Positions 17,626 to 27,060 of a DNA stretch of 64,000 nucleotides are shown here, in pieces (position 1 is the first letter of the stretch; each line of letters begins with the position of its first letter). Position numbers and translations under genes: made by a program. Origin of the DNA: CAVZGO01 sp963774935 (GTDB taxonomy: Bacteria; Chloroflexota; Anaerolineae; Anaerolineales; UBA4823); the NCBI GenBank assembly GCA_963774935.1, contig CAVZGO010000013.1:372001-436000 (forward strand), written 5' to 3'. The notes below the pieces were generated by a model that saw only the letters and a list, made by a program, of their open reading frames with translations, was not told the origin of the DNA and ran no database searches.

Positions 17626-18485
17626 GCATATTAATAGATAAAAGCACCCGAGTAATCGTCCAGGGCATCACCGGGAATGAAGGCTTGTTCCACACCCAAC
17701 AAATGGCTGCCTACGGCACCAACATCGTTGCCGGCGTCACACCCGGGAAAGGCGGCGAATGGGTTTTAGATGGAAAAATTCCCGTCTTTGACTCAGTTAA
17801 ACTAGCAGCCGAAGCCACCGGAGCAAATACCAGCGTTATTTTTGTCCCTGCCAGGTTTGCGACTGACGCGATCTTCGAGTCTGCAGATGCGGGCATTCCC
17901 CTGGTTGTTTGTATTACTGAAGGTGTCCCGGTTCAGGACATGATGCGTGTTCGTAATTATATCGACCAAAGAGGTGTCCGCTTACTCGGGCCGAACTGTC
18001 CTGGTGCGCTCACGCCCGGCCAATCCAAGGTGGGTATCATCCCAGGCAATATCGCTCTTCCCGGAAACATCGGCGTTGTATCTCGTTCGGGCACACTGAC
18101 ATACGAAGTGATGTATGCCCTCAAATTAGCCGGTCGAGGAGTCAGCACATGCGTCGGCATCGGTGGGGACCCGATAAACGGAACAAATTTCATCGACTGC
18201 CTGGAGATGTTCGAGAATGACCCCTATACCGAGATGGTTGTCTTGATCGGCGAGATTGGCGGCACCGATGAAGAGAAAGCCGCTGATTTTATCGCCGACC
18301 ACCTTACGAAGCCGGTGGTCGGCTTCATCGCAGGGCAGAGCGCTCCGCCCGGAAAACGCATGGGGCATGCAGGCGCCATTGTTGAAGGCGGTTCTGGACT
18401 TGCTGCCGACAAAATTAAAGCACTCGAGGCGGTGGGCGTAAAGGTCGCCCGTCACCCGGAAGAAATCCCTTCCTTGTTGGGGTAA
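17622..18485 (+). CDS. sucD: Succinyl-CoA synthetase alpha subunit
   Basis: The protein has 287 residues. The N-terminal CoA-binding Rossmann domain has VQGITGNEGLFHTQQM. The phosphorylated histidine lies in GKRMGHAGAIVEGGSG near residue 246. It partners SucC, with ATG/TGA overlap between the two genes. A strong bidirectional terminator follows 15 bp after the stop. Confidence 0.97.
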   Translation: MSILIDKSTRVIVQGITGNEGLFHTQQMAAYGTNIVAGVTPGKGGEWVLDGKIPVFDSVKLAAEATGANTSVIFVPARFATDAIFESADAGIPLVVCITEGVPVQDMMRVRNYIDQRGVRLLGPNCPGALTPGQSKVGIIPGNIALPGNIGVVSRSGTLTYEVMYALKLAGRGVSTCVGIGGDPINGTNFIDCLEMFENDPYTEMVVLIGEIGGTDEEKAADFIADHLTKPVVGFIAGQSAPPGKRMGHAGAIVEGGSGLAADKIKALEAVGVKVARHPEEIPSLLG

Positions 18486-18499
18486 ATCTTTCTCAAAAT

Positions 18500-18536
18500 A
18501 TCAAAAAGCCCGGTCCACAACACCGGGCTTTTTGAT
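18500..18536. terminator. Bidirectional terminator between sucD and acpP
   Basis: A perfect 15-bp stem (18500-18514 with 18522-18536) and 7-base loop, with the A-run and T-run inside the stem (AAAAAGCCCGG / CCGGGCTTTTT). It serves convergent sucD and acpP. Confidence 0.85.
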
Positions 18537-18555
18537 GCTGCAGCGATAAATGCAA

Positions 18556-18798
18556 CTAATGCTTCTTCATGCGCTCTTCAATATACTTAACAGCTTCGCC
18601 AACTGTGGTGATCTTCTGTGCATCTTCGTCAGAAATTTCGCCGCCAAATTTGTCCTCAAATGCCATGATCAACTCGACCAGGTCTAAGGAATCAGCTTCA
18701 AGTTCTTCGCGGAAACGCGCTTCGGGAACAATCTTGCTCTCATCAACGCCAAGCAATTCAACGATGATGCCCTTGACTTCTTCTAATGTATCGGCCAT
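18556..18798 (-). CDS. acpP: Acyl carrier protein
   Basis: The protein has 80 acidic residues. The phosphopantetheine attachment serine is in EADSLDLVELIMAFEDKFG (Ser-37). It carries growing acyl chains in fatty acid synthesis. The gene stands alone here, without fab genes, between the sucCD terminator and the divergent IPP isomerase gene. An AGGAGG-like site lies ahead of the ATG. Confidence 0.96.
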   Translation of the reverse strand: MADTLEEVKGIIVELLGVDESKIVPEARFREELEADSLDLVELIMAFEDKFGGEISDEDAQKITTVGEAVKYIEERMKKH

Positions 18799-18908
18799 GG
18801 ATAGAACCTCCTGAAAAGTTTGAATAATTTTAATCTCGTCGTCTGATCTGTCAAGCCTATACCAATAACAGAGAGAGACATTCTACCTCATTTTATCAGG
18901 CGACTTGG

Positions 18909-18937
18909 TTGACACTCTATAATCAGACTGGTAAGAT
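18909..18937 (+). promoter_or_regulatory. Promoter for the isoprenoid genes
   Basis: TTGACA (18909-18914) and TAAGAT (18932-18937) with 17-bp spacing, about 70 bp before the IPP isomerase start. A TATAAT at 18918-18923 sits inside the spacer and might belong to a second overlapping promoter with a poor -35. Confidence 0.5.
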
Positions 18938-19008
18938 AGCTTCACCATCATGAACACCACCGCGGTTGATTAGTTACGCGATGATTTTGGCATGAATCGA
19001 TAACGAGT

Positions 19009-20043
19009 ATGCCTGATAATTCACAAATAAGCTCTCGCAAATCGGATCATATCCGGATCAATTTAGAGGAAGATGTCCGCTCAGGCTTGAGCACAGGTCT
19101 TGAGCGCTACCGATTCATACACCGTGCGTTACCCGAGATGAACCTGGATGAGGTGGATTTACGCCAGGAGCTGTTTGGAAAACTTTTAAAAGCCCCAATA
19201 CTAATCTCATCGATGACCGGCGGTACAGAAGAAGCGGCTGCGATAAACAGTACTTTGGCGAGTGCTGCTCAAGAGATGGGCATCGCCATGGGTCTGGGAT
19301 CGCAACGAGCAGCGATTGATTATCCTGAGCTTGCCGCCAGCTATCGCATTCGGCAGGTTGCACCTGATATTTTGCTGTTTGCCAATCTGGGCGCGGTTCA
19401 GCTCAATTACAATTATGGCGTAACAGAATGCCAGCGTGCAGTGGATATGGTCGAAGCGGACGCTCTTATACTGCACCTGAACGCCTTGCAGGAAGCAGTG
19501 CAACCGGAAGGAGAAACCCTCTTTTCAGGCTTATTGAGTCAGATAGAGAAAATCTGCAAAGAACTTCCGGTACCGGTAATCGCCAAAGAGGTGGGCTGGG
19601 GATTCTCCGAGGCAGATGCCCGCAGGCTGGCGGAAGCAGGTGTATCTGCTATCGATGTCGCTGGTGCAGGCGGAACCTCCTGGTCGCAAGTTGAGATGTA
19701 CAGGGCGAAGGATGAAAGTCAAGCACGGCTGGCGTCCGCCTTCATTAACTGGGGCATTCCCACGGTTGAGGCTATGCTGAACGTCAAGAAGGCTGCACCC
19801 CAAATGCGCATCATTGCCTCTGGCGGGTTACGCTCCGGAGTGGATATTGCGAAATGCCTGGCATTGGGGGCAGTGATGGGAGGCATGGCAGGACCCTTTT
19901 TAAAGGCAGCCTCACGATCCCAAGATGACGTTACCCTGATGATTCAAGAAATCACCCGCGAGATCCAAATTTGCATGTTTGCTACCGGCGCCAGGAACAT
20001 AGCTGCTCTCACCGAGGACAGGCTTGTGCTGGCTCGCGGATAA
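19009..20043 (+). CDS. fni: Isopentenyl-diphosphate delta-isomerase, type II (FMN-dependent)
   Basis: The protein has 344 residues. The signatures are R-K-x-DHIRI near the N-terminus, SSMTGGTEEAAAINSTLA, GLGSQRAA, LHLNALQEAVQPEGE, then VKE-like AKEVGWGFS and DVAGAGGTSW, ending with GGLRSGVDIAKCLALGA (FMN phosphate site). It interconverts IPP and DMAPP using reduced flavin. The polyprenyl synthase gene follows on the same strand 19 bp after the stop, so the pair likely supplies prenyl diphosphates for quinones and cell-wall lipid carriers. Confidence 0.93.
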   Translation: MPDNSQISSRKSDHIRINLEEDVRSGLSTGLERYRFIHRALPEMNLDEVDLRQELFGKLLKAPILISSMTGGTEEAAAINSTLASAAQEMGIAMGLGSQRAAIDYPELAASYRIRQVAPDILLFANLGAVQLNYNYGVTECQRAVDMVEADALILHLNALQEAVQPEGETLFSGLLSQIEKICKELPVPVIAKEVGWGFSEADARRLAEAGVSAIDVAGAGGTSWSQVEMYRAKDESQARLASAFINWGIPTVEAMLNVKKAAPQMRIIASGGLRSGVDIAKCLALGAVMGGMAGPFLKAASRSQDDVTLMIQEITREIQICMFATGARNIAALTEDRLVLARG

Positions 20044-20062
20044 GAATTTGCAAAGGAAGAAA

Positions 20063-21079
20063 ATGATAGCCCTCGATCAATTCATTGAGATCATGCGTCC
20101 GGCAATCGAGCAGGAGCTCGCTTTGAGTGTCGCGGTTGCCAATGGCGCCAATCTGGCTGAATTCCACCAGATGATGGCTTACCACTTGGGATGGGAAGGG
20201 GAAGGCGCTGGTCCAGCAGCGCGTGGTAAACGCGTCCGTCCGCTGTTGCTACTTCTAACCAGCGCTGCAGCGGGTGCAGCCTGGCAGGCTGCCTTGCCCG
20301 CTGCAGCTGCAGTGGAGCTAATTCACAATTTCTCACTGATCCATGACGATATCGAGGATAACAGCTCGTATCGTCGAGGCCGCCGGACAGTTTGGGCGAT
20401 TTGGGGCATTCCTCAGGCAGTGAATACGGGCGATGCCATGTTCACCCTTGCTCACCTGTCAATGTTACGACTTGGGAAAACAATCTCTCCCCAGGCAGCT
20501 CTCCAGGCTAATCAAATCCTCCAGGAAACCTGTCTGCAGTTGACCCAGGGACAATTTCTGGATATGTCATATGAGAGCCGCAATGATCTCTCTCTTGAAG
20601 CCTACTGGCCGATGGTTAGCGGTAAAACTGCTGCACTGCTGGCTGCCTGTACTGAGATCGGCGCTCTTACCGCCAATGTGGATGAAATTACTCAAAAAGC
20701 ATACCGGCAATTTGGCTGGAACCTTGGTCTGGCATTTCAAGCGCTGGATGACTGGCTGGGGATTTGGGGAGATGCGGCAATCACCGGCAAATCGACTGAA
20801 AGCGATTTGGTATCCGGGAAGAAATCCCTGCCAATTTTATACGGCTTAAGCCAGCAGGGAAACTTTGCGAAAAGGTGGGCGCAAGGTACAATCCAACCTG
20901 GTGAAGCTACAATGCTGGCACAGCTACTGGTTGATGAGGGGTCACAGGCTTACATACAGGAGCGCGCCAGCCATTATACAGATGAAGCATTAGCAGCGCT
21001 TAGCCAGGCTTACCCGCAAGGCGATGCCGGAGCAGCCCTGCATGACCTGGCTTTGAAGCTCTTACGCCGCCAGGGATAA
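20063..21079 (+). CDS. Polyprenyl (trans-isoprenyl) diphosphate synthase
   Basis: There are 338 residues from the ATG at 20063, which follows AAAGGAAGA. The first aspartate-rich motif is LIHDDIEDNSSYRRGRRTVW, with the RRG arginines; the second, weaker aspartate site is ALDDWLGIWGD. It condenses IPP with allylic diphosphates. Chain length (C15-C20 or longer) cannot be fixed from the visible residues. It follows fni closely and its stop is 8 bp from the end of the convergent hemW gene. Confidence 0.9.
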   Translation: MIALDQFIEIMRPAIEQELALSVAVANGANLAEFHQMMAYHLGWEGEGAGPAARGKRVRPLLLLLTSAAAGAAWQAALPAAAAVELIHNFSLIHDDIEDNSSYRRGRRTVWAIWGIPQAVNTGDAMFTLAHLSMLRLGKTISPQAALQANQILQETCLQLTQGQFLDMSYESRNDLSLEAYWPMVSGKTAALLAACTEIGALTANVDEITQKAYRQFGWNLGLAFQALDDWLGIWGDAAITGKSTESDLVSGKKSLPILYGLSQQGNFAKRWAQGTIQPGEATMLAQLLVDEGSQAYIQERASHYTDEALAALSQAYPQGDAGAALHDLALKLLRRQG

Positions 21080-21087
21080 ACCCGCTG

Positions 21088-22281
21088 TTAAATAAATTCC
21101 ACAAAGACCTGGTTGCCAAGCAATCGCCCTCGCCGGGTGAGACGCAGGCATTTCTCGTCGACTCCACTCCATTCTACCAATCCAAGTTTTACCAGACGGT
21201 CAATCTGCTTGCCGAATTTCTGCTGTAGCGAACAACCAAAACGCCTCGCAAACTCAGCGTCACTCACCCCTTCCAGGACCAGCCGGAGCCCCATCATCAT
21301 CGTCTCGCCTATTTGGTCCTCTACTTCAACCTGAGTAACAGACTTCGTTGCCGGAGTAGATGGAAATTCGAATTTCTCTTCACTCGGATCTCTTGATAAA
21401 AAAAGTGCCAGGTAGGCTGTGGGGGTCAATACATTTACAGTTCGCTTCCCGCAAATGTATCCGTGCGCTCCTGCTCCCAAACCCAAATATGGGAGATTGT
21501 GCCAGTATTGTAAATTGTGTTTACATGTGTAGGATCGTTCAGGATGATTACGTGACCAGTTGGAAATTTCGTACTGGTCGTAGCCATTACGCTCAAGCCG
21601 CTCACTCGCCCATTCATACATATCCGCCGCCTGGTCAGGATCGGGTTCACTCAACATACCTCTCTGAGTCCAATGACCAAATGGCGTTGCGTGCTCAAGA
21701 GTCAGGGCGTAGAGAGAAAAGTGCTCGGGATTCAGACCGATAACCAGATTAAGGTTATTTTGCCAGCTTCGAAGCTCCTGGTATGGCAATCCAAAAATCA
21801 AATCCAGGTTCAGGTTATCAAATCCAGCCTGCCGCGCCCATTTTACCGAGTGGATTACATCCGAATAACTATGCTGGCGTTCAAGCAATTGCAGCTCTTG
21901 GGGATTGGCAGATTGAACTCCGAGGCTCAACCGGTTGATCCCTAAGCGACGCAAATCAGATAAGTATTCCAGAGAAAGAGTTCCTGGATTTGCTTCTAAG
22001 GATATTTCTAATCGCGGCTGCAGATCGAATACCTGGTCGAGTCTCTCCAGTATCATAGCCAGCTTGCCGGCTGGAATCAATGAAGGCGTACCACCACCAA
22101 AGAAAACTGTATGCACAGACAGTTTGGAGCTCATCGCTGCGCCTAAAAATTCTATCTCCTTACAAAGAGCATGTGCGTAGGCGGGAATCAGATTTTCAAA
22201 ACCAGCATAGGTATTAAAATCACAATAACCACAGCGGTGGATGCAGAATGGAATATGTATGTAAATGCTCGTTTCTGCCAT
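21088..22281 (-). CDS. hemW: Radical SAM coproporphyrinogen oxidase-like protein HemW
   Basis: The protein has 397 residues. IPFCIHRCGYCDFNTY gives the CxxxCxxC cluster motif (Cys-13, -17, -20). The FFGGGTPSLIP and NRLSLGVQS texts and the C-terminal HemN-like domain with GETMMMGLRL support HemW. HemW proteins lack the extra cysteine (CxxxCxxCxC) of HemN oxidases, as here where Cys-20 is followed by Asp-Phe, and are thought to be heme chaperones rather than oxidases. The gene is divergent from the LysM protein gene. Confidence 0.92.
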   Translation of the reverse strand: MAETSIYIHIPFCIHRCGYCDFNTYAGFENLIPAYAHALCKEIEFLGAAMSSKLSVHTVFFGGGTPSLIPAGKLAMILERLDQVFDLQPRLEISLEANPGTLSLEYLSDLRRLGINRLSLGVQSANPQELQLLERQHSYSDVIHSVKWARQAGFDNLNLDLIFGLPYQELRSWQNNLNLVIGLNPEHFSLYALTLEHATPFGHWTQRGMLSEPDPDQAADMYEWASERLERNGYDQYEISNWSRNHPERSYTCKHNLQYWHNLPYLGLGAGAHGYICGKRTVNVLTPTAYLALFLSRDPSEEKFEFPSTPATKSVTQVEVEDQIGETMMMGLRLVLEGVSDAEFARRFGCSLQQKFGKQIDRLVKLGLVEWSGVDEKCLRLTRRGRLLGNQVFVEFI

Positions 22282-22385
22282 ATAGAAACGAGTATATCAT
22301 GCCTACTATCGTGTTTTTTTGGATGGAAGGCTGGTATAATCGGCAGGGCTGGCTTCCTTAATGGGAAGGATCAGCTTATAAGCCT

Positions 22386-23552
22386 ATGAGTCCAGAAAAA
22401 TCTTCCAAACCCACAAAACTATGTCCAACTTGCGGTACACGCGTCAGCGAGGACGCAATCCGCTGCCTGGTCTGCGGCACTGATCTTTCGAGCAGCGCCA
22501 AGGCATCCAGTCCATCCAAGGCGGTTCAGGGAAGCCGCATGCCCGAGCTCACCTTAAGCCTTCCGGCAGCATTAGGTTTGCTAGTGCTTTTCCTGGCGGT
22601 AGGAGCCGGGCTGGTTTATTATGCCCTTCGCCAGACCAGCCAACCCCAAGCAGCCGCTACGGTTACACCGACGATTACGCTCACTCCGACAACAACCCTT
22701 ACCCCCACGCCAGTAACTCCAACAGTAACCAACACACCTGAACCAAGTCCAACACCATTTAGTTATACGGTTCAATCTGGCGATTTATGCGGAGGGATTG
22801 CTTTTCAGTTTGGGGTATCGATTCAAAGCATCGTACTGCTCAACAACCTTCCGGCTGATTGTGGAAGCCTTTTTATAGGCCAGAAGCTGCTCATTCCTCA
22901 GCCAACACCGACTGCGACCGCGCTGCCCACCGCAACACTGAGCGGCGCTGAGGCAACCGAGGCAGCTTGTGAGAAATTCGAACACACCGTAGCAGAAACG
23001 GATACCCTGAGCAGTATCGCTGCAAACTATAACGTGCCAGCCGAAGCGATACGTGAATATAACGGGATGGTCAATGATATTGTCCGCTTCGGTCAGAACC
23101 TGATCATCCCGCTATGCCGGCGCAACAGTTCGTCTGGTGCAACAGCTACTCCTACCCCACCACCTCCCTATCCAGCAGCGAACCTGCTGCTGCCAGCCGA
23201 TGGCGCGCCTTTTGTCTCGGCGAATGATATCATCACGTTGCAATGGGCATCTGTTGGAACGCTGCGAGAAAATGAAGCTTATGCTGTCACGATCGAAGAT
23301 ATCACCGGCGGCGAAGGCAGAAGACTGGTTGAATATGTCACGGATACAAAGCTAATCGTCGCAGCCGATTTCCGCCCCACCGACGACCTGCCCCATGCTA
23401 TGCGATGGTCGGTTGTTACTGTGCGAGAAATTGGAACGGACAAAGAAGGCAACGCAATTTGGGAACCAGCTGGAGCGCCCAGCGCTTCACGGGTGTTCGT
23501 CTGGGTTGGGTCCGGCGGTGCTATTCCAGCCGAGGCAACACCAACCCCATGA
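22386..23552 (+). CDS. Membrane-anchored LysM protein with N-terminal zinc ribbon
   Basis: The protein has 388 residues. A zinc ribbon (Cys-13, -16, -27, -30: CPTCG and CLVCG) lies on the cytoplasmic side. One membrane helix follows at about 58-80 (ALGLLVLFLAVGAGLVYYAL), then a Thr-Pro-rich linker to about 125. LysM repeats lie at about 128-172 (YTVQSGDLCGGIAFQFGVSI) and 203-245 (HTVAETDTLSSIAANYNVPA), and the C-terminal domain of about 125 residues looks beta-rich. LysM domains bind peptidoglycan glycans, so the protein probably links the membrane to the wall. This zinc-ribbon/LysM layout resembles cell-surface proteins I associate with Anaerolineae-type genomes. No catalytic domain is visible. 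Confidence 0.8.
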   Translation: MSPEKSSKPTKLCPTCGTRVSEDAIRCLVCGTDLSSSAKASSPSKAVQGSRMPELTLSLPAALGLLVLFLAVGAGLVYYALRQTSQPQAAATVTPTITLTPTTTLTPTPVTPTVTNTPEPSPTPFSYTVQSGDLCGGIAFQFGVSIQSIVLLNNLPADCGSLFIGQKLLIPQPTPTATALPTATLSGAEATEAACEKFEHTVAETDTLSSIAANYNVPAEAIREYNGMVNDIVRFGQNLIIPLCRRNSSSGATATPTPPPPYPAANLLLPADGAPFVSANDIITLQWASVGTLRENEAYAVTIEDITGGEGRRLVEYVTDTKLIVAADFRPTDDLPHAMRWSVVTVREIGTDKEGNAIWEPAGAPSASRVFVWVGSGGAIPAEATPTP

Positions 23553-23642
23553 TAGTGCGCCTTAAGCGATCAAGGGCTTGGCAGACTGATTTACACGAGT
23601 GAATAATTGCCAACTATCAAGACGTAGATGTGGCTAATAAAT

Positions 23643-23683
23643 AAAAGAAAAGGATGTGCTGCGAGCACACCCTTTTCTTTTTT
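23643..23683. terminator. Strong bidirectional terminator
   Basis: Arms of AAAAGAAAAGG plus TGTGCT and AGCACA plus CCTTTTCTTTT around a GCG loop, with one A/C mismatch. T-runs exist on both strands. It separates the LysM gene from the convergent citrate synthase operon. Confidence 0.85.
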
Positions 23684-23767
23684 CTAGGCCCAATTTGCTC
23701 AGCCTCAGATTGGCAAAGGGGATAATCCTTTAGTCTGGATGGATTTCTGTCTCAACATAATCGCAAT

Positions 23768-25081
23768 CTATGCTGATGCTTTAGCTTTTTCAGCCAAATC
23801 TTCAAGCATTGCGGTGGTTAAAGACTTGGGACGTTCAATCGGCTGACCGAGCGCGCGTGCCCAGACCGCGTTAGCCGAAACGCCCAACAAGCGGCTGACG
23901 CCAAACATGACTGTATAGAAATCAAACTCTCGCACGCCATAATGATATTGCAGCGCTCCACTGATTGCATCTACGTTAGGCCAGGGATCTTTCGCCTTTC
24001 CCTGTTCCATTAAAACCGGAGGAACAATATCATAAACCATGCTCGCCAGATTAAAGACATCGTCATTCGGAAAGTGCTTCTTTCCAAATTCTAGCTGAGC
24101 GGTAAAGCGCGGATCCGTCTTGCGCAGCACCGCGTGACCATAGCCTGGAATCACCTGCCCGGAGTTCAGGGTATCCCATGCAAACTGGCGCAATTGCTCT
24201 TCGGTAGGCACGCCTTTGAATTTTTGGTAAACGGCCAACAGCCAGCCCAGGCATTCCTGGTTCGCCAACCCATGGAGCGGACCTGCCAGTCCGTTCATCC
24301 CGGCTGATCCAGCGTAATAGATGTCAGACAGGGCAGAGCCAACCAGATGGGTTGCGTGAGCACTTACATTTCCGCTCTCATGATCGGAATGGATGATGAA
24401 ATACAGACGCGCCAGGTCAGCATATCCTGGAGTAGCAACGCCCATCATATGGGCAAAGTTTGCACCCCAATCCAGGCTCATATCCGGCTGGATGGGTTTT
24501 CCATCCTTATATTTCAAGCGATAGATATAAGCAGCAATGGCGGGTAGTTTGGCGGTCAAAGCCATGCTGTCATCCAGCATTGGCACCCAATATTCATCTT
24601 TGCGCATTCCCTCATGATATTTCCTGGCAAATTGGGATTCGCGCTGTAAGGTTAAGACCGCAGCAGAGAACATGGTCATCGGGTGAGTATCTGCCGGCAT
24701 GGCATTCAGCACATCAAAAACATACTGCGGGACTAGCATCTGCTCTTTCCAGGCGTTCTCGACTGCCAGCGCCTGTTCTTCGTTGGGGAATTCGCCGACG
24801 ATCAGCAGGTAGTACAGACCGCCAACATAAGGCATCTCTGCACCAGCCGGTTTTGGCAACCGGTCGAGCACTTCTGGAATGGTATAGCCACGAAAGCGAA
24901 TTCCTTCGTTAGGATCCACATATGAAATATCGGTCACCAGGCTCTTGACGTCACGCATACCGCCGTATACCTGGCCGATATTCACCTCACCAACCTTAAC
25001 ATTTCCACTCTCTTTGACGAGTTTTTTTACTCGTTCACGTAAATCTGGCAGTTGGGCTTCGACTTTCTCCTTGAGTATCAT
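23768..25081 (-). CDS. Citrate synthase, eukaryotic-like type
   Basis: There are 437 residues from the second ATG, which has AGGAG 6 bp ahead; the first ATG at 25087 abuts that site. The catalytic region reads HSDHESGNVSAHATHLVG and GLAGPLHGLANQECLGWL, with the second histidine in VIPGYGHAVLRKTDPR. This text is close to mitochondrial (Si-type) citrate synthase rather than to the shorter Gram-positive or hexameric proteobacterial enzymes. Similar eukaryotic-like forms are established in Geobacter. It makes citrate from oxaloacetate and acetyl-CoA. The gene is last in trxB-mdh-citrate synthase and lies 22 bp after mdh. Confidence 0.94.
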   Translation of the reverse strand: MILKEKVEAQLPDLRERVKKLVKESGNVKVGEVNIGQVYGGMRDVKSLVTDISYVDPNEGIRFRGYTIPEVLDRLPKPAGAEMPYVGGLYYLLIVGEFPNEEQALAVENAWKEQMLVPQYVFDVLNAMPADTHPMTMFSAAVLTLQRESQFARKYHEGMRKDEYWVPMLDDSMALTAKLPAIAAYIYRLKYKDGKPIQPDMSLDWGANFAHMMGVATPGYADLARLYFIIHSDHESGNVSAHATHLVGSALSDIYYAGSAGMNGLAGPLHGLANQECLGWLLAVYQKFKGVPTEEQLRQFAWDTLNSGQVIPGYGHAVLRKTDPRFTAQLEFGKKHFPNDDVFNLASMVYDIVPPVLMEQGKAKDPWPNVDAISGALQYHYGVREFDFYTVMFGVSRLLGVSANAVWARALGQPIERPKSLTTAMLEDLAEKAKASA

Positions 25082-25103
25082 ATGCATCTCCTGTTGCTAT
25101 TAG

Positions 25104-26030
25104 CTAAAGGTTTAATTTGGCAATGTTTTCAGCGACTCCCGCTGCAGATTTCTGCAGAGCGGCCATTTCAACATCATTGAGCTTGTATTCGATAACTTTT
25201 TCAACCCCGGAGCTGCCAAGCTGAACCGGAACTCCGAAGAAAATATCCTGAAGGCCATACTCGCCTTGCAGATAAGCAGATGCAGGCACAATTAAGTGCT
25301 TATCTTTGAGAATTGCTTCTGCCATCTGGGCGATCGCGACTGCCGGTGCATAATAAGCGCTACCGGTCTTGAGCAGATTTACTATTTCTCCACCACCCTT
25401 GCGAGTCCGGTCAACGATTGCTGCCAGCCTATCTGCCGGCATCGTGTCTTCCAAAGGAATACCAGCTACATTCGAGGCGCGGGTTAATGGCACCATCTCA
25501 TCGCCATGACCACCCAAAACATAGCAATGAATATTTTCTACACTGACACCAAGTTCCAGGGCAACAAACGCCCGCATACGCGCCGAGTCCAGTATCCCCG
25601 CCTGACCTACCACTCGATGAGCAGGCAAGTTAGCAACCTTCATCGCCAGCTGTGCCATTGCATCCAATGGATTGGTAAGCACAATCAATATCGCATCTGG
25701 CGAATACCTGATGCTTTCTTCGGCAGCTGTTTTGACGATCTCAGCATTGGCAAATAAAAGATCATCTCGACTCATTCCGGGTTTACGCGGCAATCCTGCC
25801 GTAATCACTACGATATCGGAGCCCGCCGTAGCGGCAAAATCGTTGCTGCCAACAACCTTTACGTCTTTCCCAATAACAGGCATTGCTTCTAACAAATCCA
25901 ATGCCTTGCCCTGGGGCATGCCTTCAACTACATCTATTAAAACCAGGTCAGCGATTTCGCGCTCTGCGATCCAGTGCGCTGAAGTTGAACCGGTCATCCC
26001 TGCGCCAATGATAGATATTTTATTCTTCAT
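25104..26030 (-). CDS. mdh: Malate dehydrogenase, LDH-like
   Basis: The protein has 308 residues. The NAD-binding ISIIGAGMTGSTSAHW is followed by VVITAGLPRKPGMSRDDLL, whose arginines select malate/oxaloacetate over pyruvate. The catalytic histidine is in VLGGHGDEMVPL. AGGAGCAAAAT precedes the ATG. It oxidises malate to oxaloacetate, the substrate of the next gene product, citrate synthase, so adjacency makes metabolic sense. Confidence 0.96.
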   Translation of the reverse strand: MKNKISIIGAGMTGSTSAHWIAEREIADLVLIDVVEGMPQGKALDLLEAMPVIGKDVKVVGSNDFAATAGSDIVVITAGLPRKPGMSRDDLLFANAEIVKTAAEESIRYSPDAILIVLTNPLDAMAQLAMKVANLPAHRVVGQAGILDSARMRAFVALELGVSVENIHCYVLGGHGDEMVPLTRASNVAGIPLEDTMPADRLAAIVDRTRKGGGEIVNLLKTGSAYYAPAVAIAQMAEAILKDKHLIVPASAYLQGEYGLQDIFFGVPVQLGSSGVEKVIEYKLNDVEMAALQKSAAGVAENIAKLNL

Positions 26031-26094
26031 ATTTTGCTCCTCATTGAATGATTTTTCCTGAACATTCGCTGGTCAGGAATGGAAGTTAACCTGG

Positions 26095-27060
26095 TTAATT
26101 CTCGTCCAAGAAGTGATTGGCTTGCATGCCTGCAGCCGCGCCCATACCTGCCGATGTGATCACCTGGCGGTAGTGCGGATCTGCAACTTCGCCTGCTGCA
26201 AATACGCCAGGCACATTGGTGTGCATCAGGTTATCCACCTTGATGTACCCCTGGTCATCCATTTCCAGTTGTTCTTTAAAAAGCTGGCTGTTGGGTGTGT
26301 GCCCGATAAATACGAAAATCCCATCGGCTGGTAAATCCTGTAGCTCTTGAGTCAGCAAATTTCTGAGCTGAACTTTCTGCACCGAACCATCTCCGATGAT
26401 TTTTTCCACCACCGAATTCATTAGGAATTTTATCTTGGAATTGGATTGTGCACGGTTTTGCAGAATTGCTCCAGCCCTAAACTCATCTCTGCGATGTACT
26501 ATGGTCACCGATTTTGCATAGCGGGTCAGGAATATACTTTCTTCTAGGGCGCTGTCTCCACCTCCAACTACAAATACATCGCGTTCTTTAAAAAACCATC
26601 CGTCACATGTGGCACAGTAAGATACCCCGCGTCCTGTTAACTCAGTCTCACCAGGCACATCCAGGTGCCGGGAGGTAGCGCCAGTGGTAATGATCAATGT
26701 ATCTGCCAGATATTCCGTGTTATACGTCTTCACTCGAAAAGGGCGTTTGGAAAGGTCAACTTCGACTGCTGTATCAAACTCAACCTTTGCACCAAACCGT
26801 TCGGCTTGCTTTTGGAATAGTTGCACCAGCTCAGTACCCCCAACACCATCAGGAAATCCGGGGTAATTCTCCACATCGAAAGTCAATGATACTTGACCGC
26901 CAAGTTCCATCCCGGTCAGCACCACCGGAGCAAGATCTGCGCGGGCGGTATATAAAGCCGCGGAGAGGCCCGCGGGTCCAGAGCCTAATATCAGCACTTT
27001 CACAGGAATTTGCTCGTTACTCCCCTGGTTCATCGATATACTACTAAGATTGAAATCCAT
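26095..27060 (-). CDS. trxB: Thioredoxin reductase
   Basis: The protein has 321 residues. The FAD site is LILGSGPAGLSAALYTARA, the redox pair CATC is in SYCATCDGWFF, and the NADPH site is VVGGGDSALEE. The start is ATG at 27060 with GAGGA 7 bp ahead. The GMELGGQV text and C-terminal FAD contact GEVADPHYRQ are typical. It keeps thioredoxin reduced with NADPH, or may be ferredoxin-dependent in some anaerobes. It is the first gene of the mdh/citrate synthase operon; the functional link, if any, is not obvious. Confidence 0.93.
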   Translation of the reverse strand: MDFNLSSISMNQGSNEQIPVKVLILGSGPAGLSAALYTARADLAPVVLTGMELGGQVSLTFDVENYPGFPDGVGGTELVQLFQKQAERFGAKVEFDTAVEVDLSKRPFRVKTYNTEYLADTLIITTGATSRHLDVPGETELTGRGVSYCATCDGWFFKERDVFVVGGGDSALEESIFLTRYAKSVTIVHRRDEFRAGAILQNRAQSNSKIKFLMNSVVEKIIGDGSVQKVQLRNLLTQELQDLPADGIFVFIGHTPNSQLFKEQLEMDDQGYIKVDNLMHTNVPGVFAAGEVADPHYRQVITSAGMGAAAGMQANHFLDEN

